Assembly: GCF_025464955.1 (NCBI RefSeq)
Contig: NZ_JAODNM010000097.1
Location: forward strand, 19,432-83,431
Reading direction: 5' to 3'
Source: Amycolatopsis sp.
GTDB taxonomy: Bacteria > Actinomycetota > Actinomycetes > Mycobacteriales > Pseudonocardiaceae
Length of the DNA stretch: 64,000 nt
The position numbers and the translations under genes were made by a program. The notes beneath the pieces were generated by a model. It was not told where the DNA came from and ran no database searches. It saw only the letters and a program-made list of their open reading frames with translations. The first letter of the stretch is position 1, and each line of letters opens with the position of its first letter. Shown piece by piece: positions 16,599 to 25,819 of this stretch.

Positions 16599-19352
16599 AT
16601 GGATTTTCGGCTGCGCGGGAGAGACGTCGAGCTGGCGTCGCTCGCGCGCACGCTCGACGACGTCCGCGCGGGATCCGGCCGGACCGTGCTGATCTCGGGC
16701 GAGGCGGGCATCGGGAAGTCGCGCCTCGCCGCCGAAGTCGTCGCCCTCGCGGGTGGACGCGGGTTCGTCACGCTGTCGGCGCAGGCCCATCCGCTCCACG
16801 CCGGTCTCGCCTACGCGCCGATCGTCGAGGCCGTCCGGCGGCACCTGTCCACGCTGACCGCCGTCGAATCAGCACGGCTGCTCGACGGTCTCGCCGACCT
16901 CGGCCGACTGCTCGCCGATCCGCGGCTGCCCGCGGTGGAACCGCTCGGCGAGCCCGATCTCGAGCGCACGCGCATGTTCGAGGCGGTCACCCAGCTGGTC
17001 CGCCGGATCGCCGAGCGGGCGCCGGTGCTGCTGTTCGTCGACGACCTGCACTGGGCCGACCACGGCACCGTCGAACTGCTGCACTACATCGGCAGCGGGG
17101 TGGCTGACCAGCCGGTTCTCGTCCTCGCCGGGTATCGCCCGAGCGAGACGACGGACGCGCTGAGCGAGCTCGCCATGGCCGCGCGCCGGGCCCGGCCGGA
17201 CGCCGAGCTCGAGGTGTCGCCGCTCCCGGATCCCGAGGCGGCGAGCCTGATCGGCGATCTACTCGGCCACGAACCGGCGCCGGACCTCCTGCGGGGCGTG
17301 CTCGATCGCGCCAGGGGCGTCCCGCTGTTCATCACGGCGCTGGTCCGCGGCCCGGTGCTGCGGCCGGAGGCGCTGCCGATCATCGTGCGCGACGCCGTAC
17401 TCAGCCGGTTGCAACGACTCGACGACCCCGAGCGGCGCCTGATGGAACTCGTCGCCGTCGCCGGGAACACCGGTTCCACCGAGGTGCTGCGTGCCGCGTG
17501 GACGTCGGATGAGGCGGAATTCCTCCGTACCGTACGGAAACTGCGGACCGACGGCCTGATCACCGAGCACGAAGACGGCCGCCAGGTCACCTATCGCGTG
17601 GCTCACCCGCTCTACGCCGAGGTGGCCTACGGCGAGCTCACCCTCGGCGAACGACGTCGTGTGCACGCCCAGCTCGCCGAGATCATCGACAGCCTGACCC
17701 CGGGCGACGTCCTCGCGCTCGCGCCTCACTACCGCGACGCCGGCGACCTTGTCGACGCGACCCGGGCGATCGAAGTGCTGGCCGAGGCCGGTTGGCGTGC
17801 GCTCGACGTGTTCGCCGCGGACGAGGCCGAGCAGTATCTCGGCGCGGCGTTGGCCGGGGCGCGGGACGCCGGCCGGACGGACCTCCTGCTGCGACTGTTG
17901 AACGGGCTCGGCCAGGCACGGCAGAGCGTCGGCAACCTCGACGCCGCCGCGGAGGGCTGGCGGGAGGCCGCCGAGCTGGCCGACCGCTTCGGCGAGGGCG
18001 AGCTGCGAAGCATGGTGCACCACCGGCTTTCGCTGCTGGAGTCGGAACGCGGCAACGCGGCCCAGGCGGAGGCGTACGCGGGAAAGGAAACCGCGAAGTC
18101 GCCCGACTCGCTGACCCTGCACCTGGTCTACGCCATGCGCACCGGCAACCTCGCCGAGGCGAAGTCCACAGTGGACAAACTGGCCGCGGTCGCGGCGGAG
18201 GACGACTCGCCGGCCGTGCAGGCCGCCGCCCACACCGGGCATTCGCTGGTGGCCATGTACAACCGGGACTTCGGCACCTCACTTGTCGAGGCCGAACGCG
18301 CGCTGGCCTACGCGGAACTGTGCGAGGCGTCTTCGCCGCTGCCCGCTCAGGCGAGCAGGCGGGCACTGGTCGGCCTCTCGATGCTGGCCGGGGACATGCC
18401 GGGCGCCATCGGGTACGCGAAGGCGAGCACCGGCAACCGCGTCAGTTTCATCCTGGCGTCCGGCTATTCCTCCGGGCAGTACGCGCTGGCTGCGTCGCAC
18501 TACGCGGCCGGCGACCTGGACAGCGCGATGCGGGCGATCAACCGCATCACCAACTTCACCGGGTTGAACAGGTCGCTGCACCGGACTCTGCTGTGCCGCG
18601 CGTTCCTGCACACCGAGCGGGGCGAACTCGCCGAGGCAGCCGCGTGTGTCGCCGAGGCGAGGCGGAGTTTCCCCGGCGACGCGAGCACGGTCACGCTGAC
18701 GCACCTGGTCGACACGGCGATGGCGTTGCACAGCGGACATCCGGGAACCGCGCCTCCCGTACCCGACTGGACCGTGCACGACGAACAGCTCGTGCTCGTC
18801 GTCGGGTTCCTGTACCCCGGCCTCGCCGCGCTGGCCGCCGGAGATTCCGCAGGCGTGGCCGCGGCGACGGCCGTGCTCCGGCGCGTCGGCCAGACAGCGC
18901 CGTTCCTCGACGCGCAGGCGGACCAGCTCGACGGGCTGTCCCGCCGCGAACCGGCGCTGCTGGACACGGCGGCGAACCGGCTCGACGCGATGGGCGCGCG
19001 GCTGCTGGCCGCCCAGACCCGGCTGGAGTGGGCGGAACTCACGTCGGACGTCGACGCCACGAAGAGCTGCCTCGACGTCTTCGAGCAGACCGGGGCCGCG
19101 CCGTGGGCCGACCGCGCCCGGCGGCTGGCCCGATCGCTCGGCGTCCGGGTGCGGTCCGGTCGCAGCGCCGGCCCGCTGAGCAAGCGGGAGACGCAGGTCA
19201 CCGGACTCGTCGGCGAGGGACTGTCCAATGCGGACATTGCCGCGCGGCTCTTCCTGAGCGAGCGCACGGTGGAAACCCACCTGCGCAACGCGTACGCCAA
19301 ACTCGGCCTGACTTCACGGCTGGCGCTGGCCCAATGGGCCCTCGGCAAGTGA
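16599..19352 (+). CDS. LAL-type LuxR regulator with AAA ATPase domain (3 of 3)
   Basis: The 917-residue paralogue has Walker A GEAGIGKS near residues 34-41, LFVDDLHWADHGTVELLHY, and the C-terminal HTH SKRETQVTGLV with SNADIAARLFLSERTVETHL. ATG at 16599 lies 8 bases after TACCTT, a possible -10, hinting at a leaderless mRNA; an upstream TTG at 16590 is also in frame. It follows the methyltransferase by 21 bases. Similarity to the other two is strongest at both ends, indicating tandem duplication. Confidence 0.85.
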   Translation: MDFRLRGRDVELASLARTLDDVRAGSGRTVLISGEAGIGKSRLAAEVVALAGGRGFVTLSAQAHPLHAGLAYAPIVEAVRRHLSTLTAVESARLLDGLADLGRLLADPRLPAVEPLGEPDLERTRMFEAVTQLVRRIAERAPVLLFVDDLHWADHGTVELLHYIGSGVADQPVLVLAGYRPSETTDALSELAMAARRARPDAELEVSPLPDPEAASLIGDLLGHEPAPDLLRGVLDRARGVPLFITALVRGPVLRPEALPIIVRDAVLSRLQRLDDPERRLMELVAVAGNTGSTEVLRAAWTSDEAEFLRTVRKLRTDGLITEHEDGRQVTYRVAHPLYAEVAYGELTLGERRRVHAQLAEIIDSLTPGDVLALAPHYRDAGDLVDATRAIEVLAEAGWRALDVFAADEAEQYLGAALAGARDAGRTDLLLRLLNGLGQARQSVGNLDAAAEGWREAAELADRFGEGELRSMVHHRLSLLESERGNAAQAEAYAGKETAKSPDSLTLHLVYAMRTGNLAEAKSTVDKLAAVAAEDDSPAVQAAAHTGHSLVAMYNRDFGTSLVEAERALAYAELCEASSPLPAQASRRALVGLSMLAGDMPGAIGYAKASTGNRVSFILASGYSSGQYALAASHYAAGDLDSAMRAINRITNFTGLNRSLHRTLLCRAFLHTERGELAEAAACVAEARRSFPGDASTVTLTHLVDTAMALHSGHPGTAPPVPDWTVHDEQLVLVVGFLYPGLAALAAGDSAGVAAATAVLRRVGQTAPFLDAQADQLDGLSRREPALLDTAANRLDAMGARLLAAQTRLEWAELTSDVDATKSCLDVFEQTGAAPWADRARRLARSLGVRVRSGRSAGPLSKRETQVTGLVGEGLSNADIAARLFLSERTVETHLRNAYAKLGLTSRLALAQWALGK

Positions 19353-19413
19353 CACTCTGAGCGGTGAACGTCCCATTCGGCGCACTACGCAGCCGGGGAA
19401 GTGCACGTTTTAC

Positions 19414-19431
19414 GTACTGCCACGGATACCG
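19414..19431 (+). promoter_or_regulatory. Conserved element upstream of the response regulator (copy B)
   Basis: This is the identical 18-base GTACTGCCACGGATACCG element described at 15580. It ends 22 bases before the first plausible start of the regulator gene, so it overlaps the probable promoter. The spacing to CACGATGATG is similar to that in copy A. Confidence 0.5.
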
Positions 19432-19453
19432 GTCAAAGAGCGCACTGAGCACG

Positions 19454-20086
19454 ATGATGAGCATGCGAACGCCGGTAGGGGACGTCAGGGTCGTACTCGG
19501 TGTACCGCTGTCCGCCACGCCGGGAATCAGCGTGGTGGCGCGGGTCAAGACCGGTTGGGAGGCCGTTCACGAGACAGGCAGGCTCCGGCCCGAGGTGCTG
19601 CTGATCGACGTCCGGATGCCCGAGCTCGACGGGATCTCCGTGACCAGGGAGGTGCTCAAGGCGGCCCCGCGGACGGCGGTGCTTGTGCTGACCGACGTCC
19701 GCGAGAGCGAGTCGGTGTTCGCCGCGATGCGTGCGGGCGCACGGGGTTACCTGCCGGGCGACGCGGGCGAGGCGGACATCGTCCGCGCGGTCCGCGGCGT
19801 CGCGGCGGGCTCGGCGGTCTTCGGCGAACACGTCGCGCGGCAGGTACTGGACATGCTGTTCGCGGTGACCCCGGCCCGCCCGTTCCCGACCCTCACGACG
19901 CGCGAGGAGGAAGTGCTGGACCTCCTCGCCGCCGGTCAGGCCAACCACGTCATCGCGCAGCGGCTCGGGCTCGCGCCCAAGACCGTCCGCAACCACGTGT
20001 CCGCGGTGATGACGAAGCTGGACACCCCCAGCCGCGCCGAAGCCGCCGAACGCGCCCGCCTCGTCGGCCTCGGCCGCCCGGCTTAG
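19454..20086 (+). CDS. NarL/FixJ-type response regulator with degenerate receiver
   Basis: The 210-residue protein ends in a normal LuxR HTH (LTTREEEVLDLLAAGQANHVIA, up to KTVRNHVSAVMTKL). The receiver keeps the phospho-acceptor aspartate (LLIDVRMPELDG) and the threonine (VLVLTDV). It lacks the acidic pair and ~14 residues after strand 1: VRVVLG runs straight into PLSATPGISVV. YLPGDA also replaces the usual YLLKDA lysine. Phosphorylation is therefore doubtful and it may be constitutive or ligand-controlled. No histidine kinase gene is adjacent. ATG at 19454 or 19463 are both possible. Confidence 0.8.
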   Translation: MMSMRTPVGDVRVVLGVPLSATPGISVVARVKTGWEAVHETGRLRPEVLLIDVRMPELDGISVTREVLKAAPRTAVLVLTDVRESESVFAAMRAGARGYLPGDAGEADIVRAVRGVAAGSAVFGEHVARQVLDMLFAVTPARPFPTLTTREEEVLDLLAAGQANHVIAQRLGLAPKTVRNHVSAVMTKLDTPSRAEAAERARLVGLGRPA

Positions 20087-20090
20087 GCCC

Positions 20091-20122
20091 GTCCACCACG
20101 CCCCAGAGGGAACGTGGTGGAC
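20091..20122 (+). terminator. Hairpin after the response-regulator gene
   Basis: GTCCACCACG (20091-20100) and CGTGGTGGAC (20113-20122) form a perfect 10-bp stem with a 12-base loop, starting 4 bases after the stop codon. It is a probable terminator without a T-tract. Confidence 0.6.
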
Positions 20123-20202
20123 GACACTTCCCGCTACGTGCAACGGTCAGGTCGTCGATGCCGATGATCCCCGGGAACGACGGGTGAGGAGGTGGAGTGA
20201 TC

Positions 20203-21711
20203 ATGAAGATCAACCAGCGCGGCAAGGGGCATGCGAGCAGACACGCGTGGCAGGTGCTGGAGGCCGCGCAAGACGCGCCACCCAGCCGTCGTCACACCGG
20301 CAACGTCTTGCGCAGGCGTGCTTGGCACATCCTCGAAGCGCACACGGGCGAGCAGCCAGCGGCCGACACCGAAGAGGCCATCGGCCCGCAGCTGCCGAGC
20401 GACTCCACCGTCAACTTCGTGCTGGACCTGAGTCTGCGCATCGGCGAGGTCCAGATGTCCAGCGGCGCCGGCGCCTCGGACGTCACGGCGACGATCATCG
20501 CGCTGACCTCGGCGCTGGGCCTGCCGCACTGCGAAGTCGACGTCATCTTCACGTCCATCACCGTCACCTGCCACCGCGGCACCGACATGGCCCCGGTGAC
20601 GGCGTTGCGAGTGGTCCGCTCGCGCAGTCTCGACTACAGCCGCCTGTCCGCCGCCGAGATGCTGGTCCAGCAGATCACCCGCGGCAACATCAGCGCCGAG
20701 GAAGCCCAGTCCGAGCTGCAGCGGATCACGTCCGCGCCACACCCGTACCCGCGCTGGACGGCGACGCTGGCCTGGGGCGGGCTGGCGGGCTTCATCGCGC
20801 TGATCATCGGCGGCGGCTTCGATGTCGCCGCCGTCGCGATGGTGATCAGCATGGTGGTCGACCGGCTCGGCCGGCTCCTCAACCGTTACGCGCTGCCGTT
20901 CTTCTTCCAGCAGGTCGTCGGCGGGCTGGTGGCGACGCTGTCGGCGATGGTCATCGTCTCGAGCAACCTGTTGACCACGGACAAACCCACGCTGGTGGTC
21001 GCCGCGGCGGTCACCGTGCTGCTGTCGGGACTCTCGACGGTGTCGGCGGTGCAGGACGCGATCACCGGGTTCAACGTCACCGCCGCCGGCCGCACGATGG
21101 AAACCGCGCTGATGAGCGCCGGGCTGATCGCCGGAGTCGTGCTGGCGCTGAAGATCGCCCTGCTGCTCGGGCTGCCGCGGACGCCGCTGCCCGAGGTCGT
21201 CAGCTCGACGCCGCAGGGCCTGCCGCTGGTGATCATCGGTGGCGCCGGCGCGGCAGCGTGCTTCGCGCTGGCCTCGTATTCGACGATGCGCGCGACGCTG
21301 GTCGCGGCGGCCGCCGGCACGATCGGTGCCGCGGTTTACGGCGCCTTGATGCTCACCCAGTTCGACCAGGTCAGCTCGTCGGCGATCGCCGCGACGCTGG
21401 TCGGGTTCTGCGGCGGGGTGCTGGCCAGGCGGCTCAAGGTGACCCCGCTGGTGGTCGCCGTGTCCGGAATCACTCCCCTGCTGCCGGGGCTGTCGACCTA
21501 TCGTGGGCTGTACCAGCTCGGGGTCGAGCCCGGCGGCAACATCTCGACGCTGATGACGGCCGTCGCGATCGGGCTTGCCCTGGCAGCGGGCGTGGTACTC
21601 GGTGAATATCTGGCGCAGCCGGTGCGAACGGGCCTCGGTCTGCTGGAGCGGAAACTGTCCGGTCCGCGGATGGCGGGCCCGCTCCGACCCGCCAAACGGC
21701 GGCTGGAGTAG
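20203..21711 (+). CDS. Threonine/serine exporter family protein (ThrE-like, full-length)
   Basis: The 502-residue membrane protein has the ThrE two-part layout: a soluble domain (about 70-190) with LSLRIGEVQMSSGAGASDV and ITVTCHRG, then ~10 hydrophobic helices covering both ThrE (DUF1212) and ThrE_2 halves, including GITPLLPGLSTYRGLY. The family exports threonine and serine, best known in Corynebacterium. AGGAGGT at 20187-20193 favours ATG 20203 over the GTG six bases earlier. The N-terminal ~70 residues are basic and less conserved. It stands alone between terminators. Confidence 0.85.
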   Translation: MKINQRGKGHASRHAWQVLEAAQDAPPSRRHTGNVLRRRAWHILEAHTGEQPAADTEEAIGPQLPSDSTVNFVLDLSLRIGEVQMSSGAGASDVTATIIALTSALGLPHCEVDVIFTSITVTCHRGTDMAPVTALRVVRSRSLDYSRLSAAEMLVQQITRGNISAEEAQSELQRITSAPHPYPRWTATLAWGGLAGFIALIIGGGFDVAAVAMVISMVVDRLGRLLNRYALPFFFQQVVGGLVATLSAMVIVSSNLLTTDKPTLVVAAAVTVLLSGLSTVSAVQDAITGFNVTAAGRTMETALMSAGLIAGVVLALKIALLLGLPRTPLPEVVSSTPQGLPLVIIGGAGAAACFALASYSTMRATLVAAAAGTIGAAVYGALMLTQFDQVSSSAIAATLVGFCGGVLARRLKVTPLVVAVSGITPLLPGLSTYRGLYQLGVEPGGNISTLMTAVAIGLALAAGVVLGEYLAQPVRTGLGLLERKLSGPRMAGPLRPAKRRLE

Positions 21712-21791
21712 GCCGTCCGCGCACTGACCGGACGGTCATCTCGCGATAAGGTTTCACAGGGCGGCGACCCCAGAGCGAGGGAGCAGCTGAC

Positions 21792-23243
21792 GTGAGTGAG
21801 AGCAGTTCCGAGCCGTTTAGCCCGAATTCCGCCGACTTCGTAGTCGTGGCGAACAGGCTCCCGGTCGACCTTGACCGTTCCGCCGACGGCACCCAGCGGT
21901 GGACGGCGAGCCCCGGCGGGCTCGTGTCCGCGCTGGAGCCGTTCCTCCGCTCGCGCAAGGGCGCGTGGGTCGGCTGGCCCGGTGTGCCCGACGTCGACGT
22001 CGAGGAGTTCGACGACGACGGCCTGGTGCTGCATCCGGTCACGCTGTCCTCCGACGAGGTCCGCGACTACTACGAGGGTTTCTCCAACGCCTCGCTGTGG
22101 CCGCTCTACCACGACGTCGTCGCGCGGCCGCAGTTCGAGCGGACCTGGTGGGAGAGCTACCGCCGGGTCAACCGCCGGTTCGCCGAGGCCAGCGCCGCCG
22201 TGGCGGCCCAGGGCGCGACGGTCTGGATCCAGGACTACCAGCTCCAACTGGTGCCCAGCATGCTCCGCGAGCTACGTCCCGACCTGCGGATCGGCTTCTT
22301 CCTGCACATCCCGTTCCCCCCGGTCGAGCTGTTCATGCAGCTCCCGTGGCGGACCGAGATCGTGCGCGGGCTGATCGGCGCCGACCTGGTCGGGTTCCAC
22401 CGCCCCGGCGGCGCGCAGAACTTCCTGTGGCTGGCCCGTCAGCTGATCGGCCTGGAGCCGAGCCGCGGCGCGGTCGGGGTCCGGTCGCGGCCCGGCATGG
22501 TGCAGGTCGGGGACCGGACGGTCCGCGTCGGCGCGTTCCCCATCTCGATCGACGCGGCCGGGCTCGACACGCTCGCCCGCTCGAAGGGCGTCATCGAGCG
22601 CGCCGCGCAGGTCCGCCGCGACCTGGGTAACCCGAAGATCGTCATGCTCGGGGTCGACAGACTGGACTACACCAAGGGCATCGACCTGCGGTTGCAGGCA
22701 CTGCACGAGCTGCTGCACGAGGGCCGGGTCAAACCGGAGGACGTCACGTTCGTGCAGCTTGCGACCCCGAGCCGCGAGCGCGTCGAGCACTACCAGCGGA
22801 TGCGCGGCGACATCGAGCAGATGGTCGGCCGGATCAACGGCGAGTTCGCCCGCGTGGGTCACCCGGTCGTGCACTACCTTCACCAGTCCGTGGACCGCAC
22901 CGAGCTGGCGGCCTTCTTCTCCGCCGCCGACGTGATGGTCGTAACCCCGTTGAGGGACGGGATGAACCTGGTGTGCAAGGAGTACGTAGCGTGTCGGCAC
23001 GACCTCGGAGGGGCACTCGTCCTGTCCGAATTCGCCGGCGCGGCCGCCGAATTGAGTAGTGCATTCCTGGTAAATCCTCACGACTTGGACGGGGTTAAGA
23101 ACGCCCTACTGGCAGCCATTACGCTCGACCCCGCCGAGGGCAGACGCCGGATGCGTGCCCTACGTCGTCAGGTCCTCACCCATGACGTCGACAGGTGGGC
23201 GCGTTCGTTCCTCGAAGCACTCGGCACCGAACCGGTCGCCTGA
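21792..23243 (+). CDS. otsA: Trehalose-6-phosphate synthase (GT20)
   Basis: The 483-residue GT20 enzyme transfers glucose from a nucleotide sugar to glucose-6-phosphate. It shows VVVANRLPVD, GGLVSALEP, WIQDYQLQLVP, GFFLHIPFPP, GVDRLDYTKGI and the nucleotide-binding DGMNLVCKEYVA. The length is typical of actinobacterial OtsA. GTG at 21792 starts just before the conserved strand, with GGGAGCAG upstream. It is followed after 44 bases by the phosphatase fusion, forming a complete trehalose synthesis pair for osmoprotection. Confidence 0.95.
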   Translation: MSESSSEPFSPNSADFVVVANRLPVDLDRSADGTQRWTASPGGLVSALEPFLRSRKGAWVGWPGVPDVDVEEFDDDGLVLHPVTLSSDEVRDYYEGFSNASLWPLYHDVVARPQFERTWWESYRRVNRRFAEASAAVAAQGATVWIQDYQLQLVPSMLRELRPDLRIGFFLHIPFPPVELFMQLPWRTEIVRGLIGADLVGFHRPGGAQNFLWLARQLIGLEPSRGAVGVRSRPGMVQVGDRTVRVGAFPISIDAAGLDTLARSKGVIERAAQVRRDLGNPKIVMLGVDRLDYTKGIDLRLQALHELLHEGRVKPEDVTFVQLATPSRERVEHYQRMRGDIEQMVGRINGEFARVGHPVVHYLHQSVDRTELAAFFSAADVMVVTPLRDGMNLVCKEYVACRHDLGGALVLSEFAGAAAELSSAFLVNPHDLDGVKNALLAAITLDPAEGRRRMRALRRQVLTHDVDRWARSFLEALGTEPVA

Positions 23244-23287
23244 CCTCTTGACGGCGGCCACCTGCTGCAATCGGCTCCTGAGGAGGA

Positions 23288-25819
23288 GTGTTGACCGCCG
23301 AGGCATTGCCCGCCGAGCTGCGGCGCGCGATCGTTCAGATCGCCAGGACGCCACGGCTGCTGGTCGCTTGCGACTACGACGGCACGCTGGCCCCGATCAC
23401 GGCGAACCCGGACGAAGCCCGCCCGCTCCCCGAATCGGTAGGCGCACTGAGGTCCCTAGCGGGCCTGCACGAGACCACGACGGCGGTGATCTCCGGGCGC
23501 GCGCTGCGCGACCTGGCCACCCTGTCCAGACTTCCGTCCGAAGTGAACCTGGTCGGGAGCCACGGCTCCGAATTCGACATCGGGTTCATCCACGCGCTCG
23601 ACGAGGACGCGAGAAAGCTGCACCGCAAGCTCGAAGCCGAGCTGGAACAGCTCGTCCTCGACGTCCCCGGGGTGTCCCTCGAGGTCAAGCCGGCGAGCAT
23701 CGCGGTGCACGTCCGGCGCGCCGAGCACGCGGCCGGCCGCAAGGTCCTCGCCGACGTCCATAATGGACCGTCTACTTGGGAAGGCGTGTCGACCACCGAC
23801 GGCAAGGAGGTGGTCGAGCTCGCCGTGGTCCAGACGGACAAGGGGAACGCGCTCGACACCCTGCGCCACCAGGCCGGCGCGACCGCGGCGATCTTCCTCG
23901 GCGACGACGTCACCGACGAGAAGGCGTTCGCCCGGCTGTCCGGACCGGACCTCGGCGTCAAGGTCGGCGAAGGGGAAACCCTTGCCGAGTACCGGGTTCC
24001 GGACACCATCGACGTCGCGCTGGTCCTCGCGTTCATCCTCGAAGAGCGGCGCGCCTGGCTCTACGGCGAGCAGGCTCCGCCCATCGAGCGGCTGTCCATG
24101 CTGGCCAACGAGCGGTCTGTCGCGCTGCTGACCCCGGACGCCCGGCTGACCTGGATGTGCCATCCCGGCGCGGACGCGCCGGCGGTGTTCGCCGACCTGC
24201 TCGGCGGCATCGGCGCGGGCCACTTCTCCATCAAACCGCACCGCAACGGCCTGCCGCTGGGCCAGCGGTACCTGCCGAACACGATGACGGTCGAGACCCG
24301 CTGGTCGAGGCTGCTCGTCACCGACTACATCGAGCCGGAAAGCCCGCCGCACCGCACCGATCTGGTGCGCGTGATCTCCGGCGAGGCCGCCGCGGACGTG
24401 GTGTTCGCGCCGCGGCCGGAGTTCGGCGGCGTGCCGGTGCGGCTGGAGCCGGACGGCGACGGCCTGCGCGTGCTCGGCACGTCGGAGCCGTTCGTGCTGC
24501 GCGCGCCCGGTGTCGACTGGGAGATCAAGAACGACGGTCTGAACGACACCGCGCACGCGCTCGTCCAGCCGACGCCCGATAAGCCAGTCGTGCTGGAACT
24601 ACGTTGCGGGACAACGGATCTCAACGAGCACGAGCTGTCCGAAGTGGATCGGCGAGCGCGCGCTGGGGTGTACTGGAGCAACTGGGCGACGACGTTGAAG
24701 CTGCCGTCGGTGGCAACGGAGCTCGTCGCGCGCTCGGCGCTGACCCTGCGCGGACTCGTCAACACCGACACCGGCGGCGTGCTCGCGGCGGCGACGTCGT
24801 CGCTGCCCGAGGACATCGGCGGCGTCCGCAACTGGGACTACCGCTACTGCTGGATCCGCGACGCGGCGATGACCGTGCGCGAGCTGGCGCACCTCGGGTC
24901 GATCAGCGAGGCAGAGGGTTATCTGCGCTGGCTGCACGGGGTGCTCGCCACACTCGCCGGCCCGGAGCGGCTTCACCCGCTGTATACGTTGTCCGGCAGT
25001 GTGATCGGCGCCGAAGCGGTGATCGAGTCGCTGCCCGGGTACGCGGGTTCGCGGCCGGTGCGCGTCGGCAACCTGGCGAACCACCAGGTGCAGCTGGACG
25101 TGTTCGGCCCGGTCGTCGAGCTGGTCAAGACCCTCGCCGAGGCGCGAGGGGAGCTGCACGACGCCGACTGGCAGATGGTGCGCGCGATGGCCGAGGCCGT
25201 TTCTCGTCGCTGGTTCGAGGCGGACCACGGCATCTGGGAAGAGCGGCACGTGCCGCGCCACCGGGTGTACTCGCGCGTGATGTGCTGGGTGACGCTGGAC
25301 CGGGCCGTCACGCTCGGCGAGGTCTACCACCGGGAGATCCCCGCCGGCTGGACCGAACTGCGCGACGAGATCAAGGCCGACGTGCTCGAGCACGGCTGGA
25401 ACGACGAGGTCCAGGCGTTCACCACGGCGTACGACGGCACCGATCTCGACGCGGCGTCGCTGTTCGTCGGGCTCACCGGCCTGATCGACCCGAGCGACGA
25501 CAGGTTCCAGTCGACGGTCACGGCGATCGAAGCCGAGCTGCGCAGCGGCTCGACGGTGTATCGCTACCGGCGTGACGACGGCCTGCCCGGCGGCGAAGGC
25601 GGGTTCCACATCTGCGCGGCGTGGCTGATCGAGGCGTACCTGCTCACCGGGCGTCGCAACGAGGCGCAGGAGCTGTTCGACCAGCTCGTCAACGCCGCAG
25701 GCCCAACCGGCCTGCTGCCGGAGCAGTACGACCCGATCGCCGAGCGCTCGCTGGGCAACCACCCGCAGGCGTACTCGCACATCGGTCTGATCCGCTGCGC
25801 CAACCTGCTGGCGGGCTAA
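23288..25819 (+). CDS. otsB: Trehalose-6-phosphate phosphatase fused to GH15 (trehalase/glucoamylase-like) domain
   Basis: The 843-residue protein has two enzymes in one chain. Residues ~20-255 are a HAD-type phosphatase (ACDYDGTLAPI with D29 and D31, VISGR, FLGDDVTDEKAF). Residues ~265-843 are a GH15 domain with PEDIGGVRNWDYRYCWIRDA and GGEGGFHICAAWLIE, as in trehalases and glucan glucosidases of this family. The fusion would couple trehalose formation with a hydrolase, or the GH15 half may act on another glucan; this is not decidable here. AGGAGGA abuts GTG 23288, so TTG 23291 is also possible. Confidence 0.9.
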   Translation: MLTAEALPAELRRAIVQIARTPRLLVACDYDGTLAPITANPDEARPLPESVGALRSLAGLHETTTAVISGRALRDLATLSRLPSEVNLVGSHGSEFDIGFIHALDEDARKLHRKLEAELEQLVLDVPGVSLEVKPASIAVHVRRAEHAAGRKVLADVHNGPSTWEGVSTTDGKEVVELAVVQTDKGNALDTLRHQAGATAAIFLGDDVTDEKAFARLSGPDLGVKVGEGETLAEYRVPDTIDVALVLAFILEERRAWLYGEQAPPIERLSMLANERSVALLTPDARLTWMCHPGADAPAVFADLLGGIGAGHFSIKPHRNGLPLGQRYLPNTMTVETRWSRLLVTDYIEPESPPHRTDLVRVISGEAAADVVFAPRPEFGGVPVRLEPDGDGLRVLGTSEPFVLRAPGVDWEIKNDGLNDTAHALVQPTPDKPVVLELRCGTTDLNEHELSEVDRRARAGVYWSNWATTLKLPSVATELVARSALTLRGLVNTDTGGVLAAATSSLPEDIGGVRNWDYRYCWIRDAAMTVRELAHLGSISEAEGYLRWLHGVLATLAGPERLHPLYTLSGSVIGAEAVIESLPGYAGSRPVRVGNLANHQVQLDVFGPVVELVKTLAEARGELHDADWQMVRAMAEAVSRRWFEADHGIWEERHVPRHRVYSRVMCWVTLDRAVTLGEVYHREIPAGWTELRDEIKADVLEHGWNDEVQAFTTAYDGTDLDAASLFVGLTGLIDPSDDRFQSTVTAIEAELRSGSTVYRYRRDDGLPGGEGGFHICAAWLIEAYLLTGRRNEAQELFDQLVNAAGPTGLLPEQYDPIAERSLGNHPQAYSHIGLIRCANLLAG

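Noticed and set aside
21792..25819. A trehalose synthase/maltokinase route instead of OtsA-OtsB
   Set aside because: GT20 and HAD phosphatase motifs are explicit; no TreS or Pep2 features are present.
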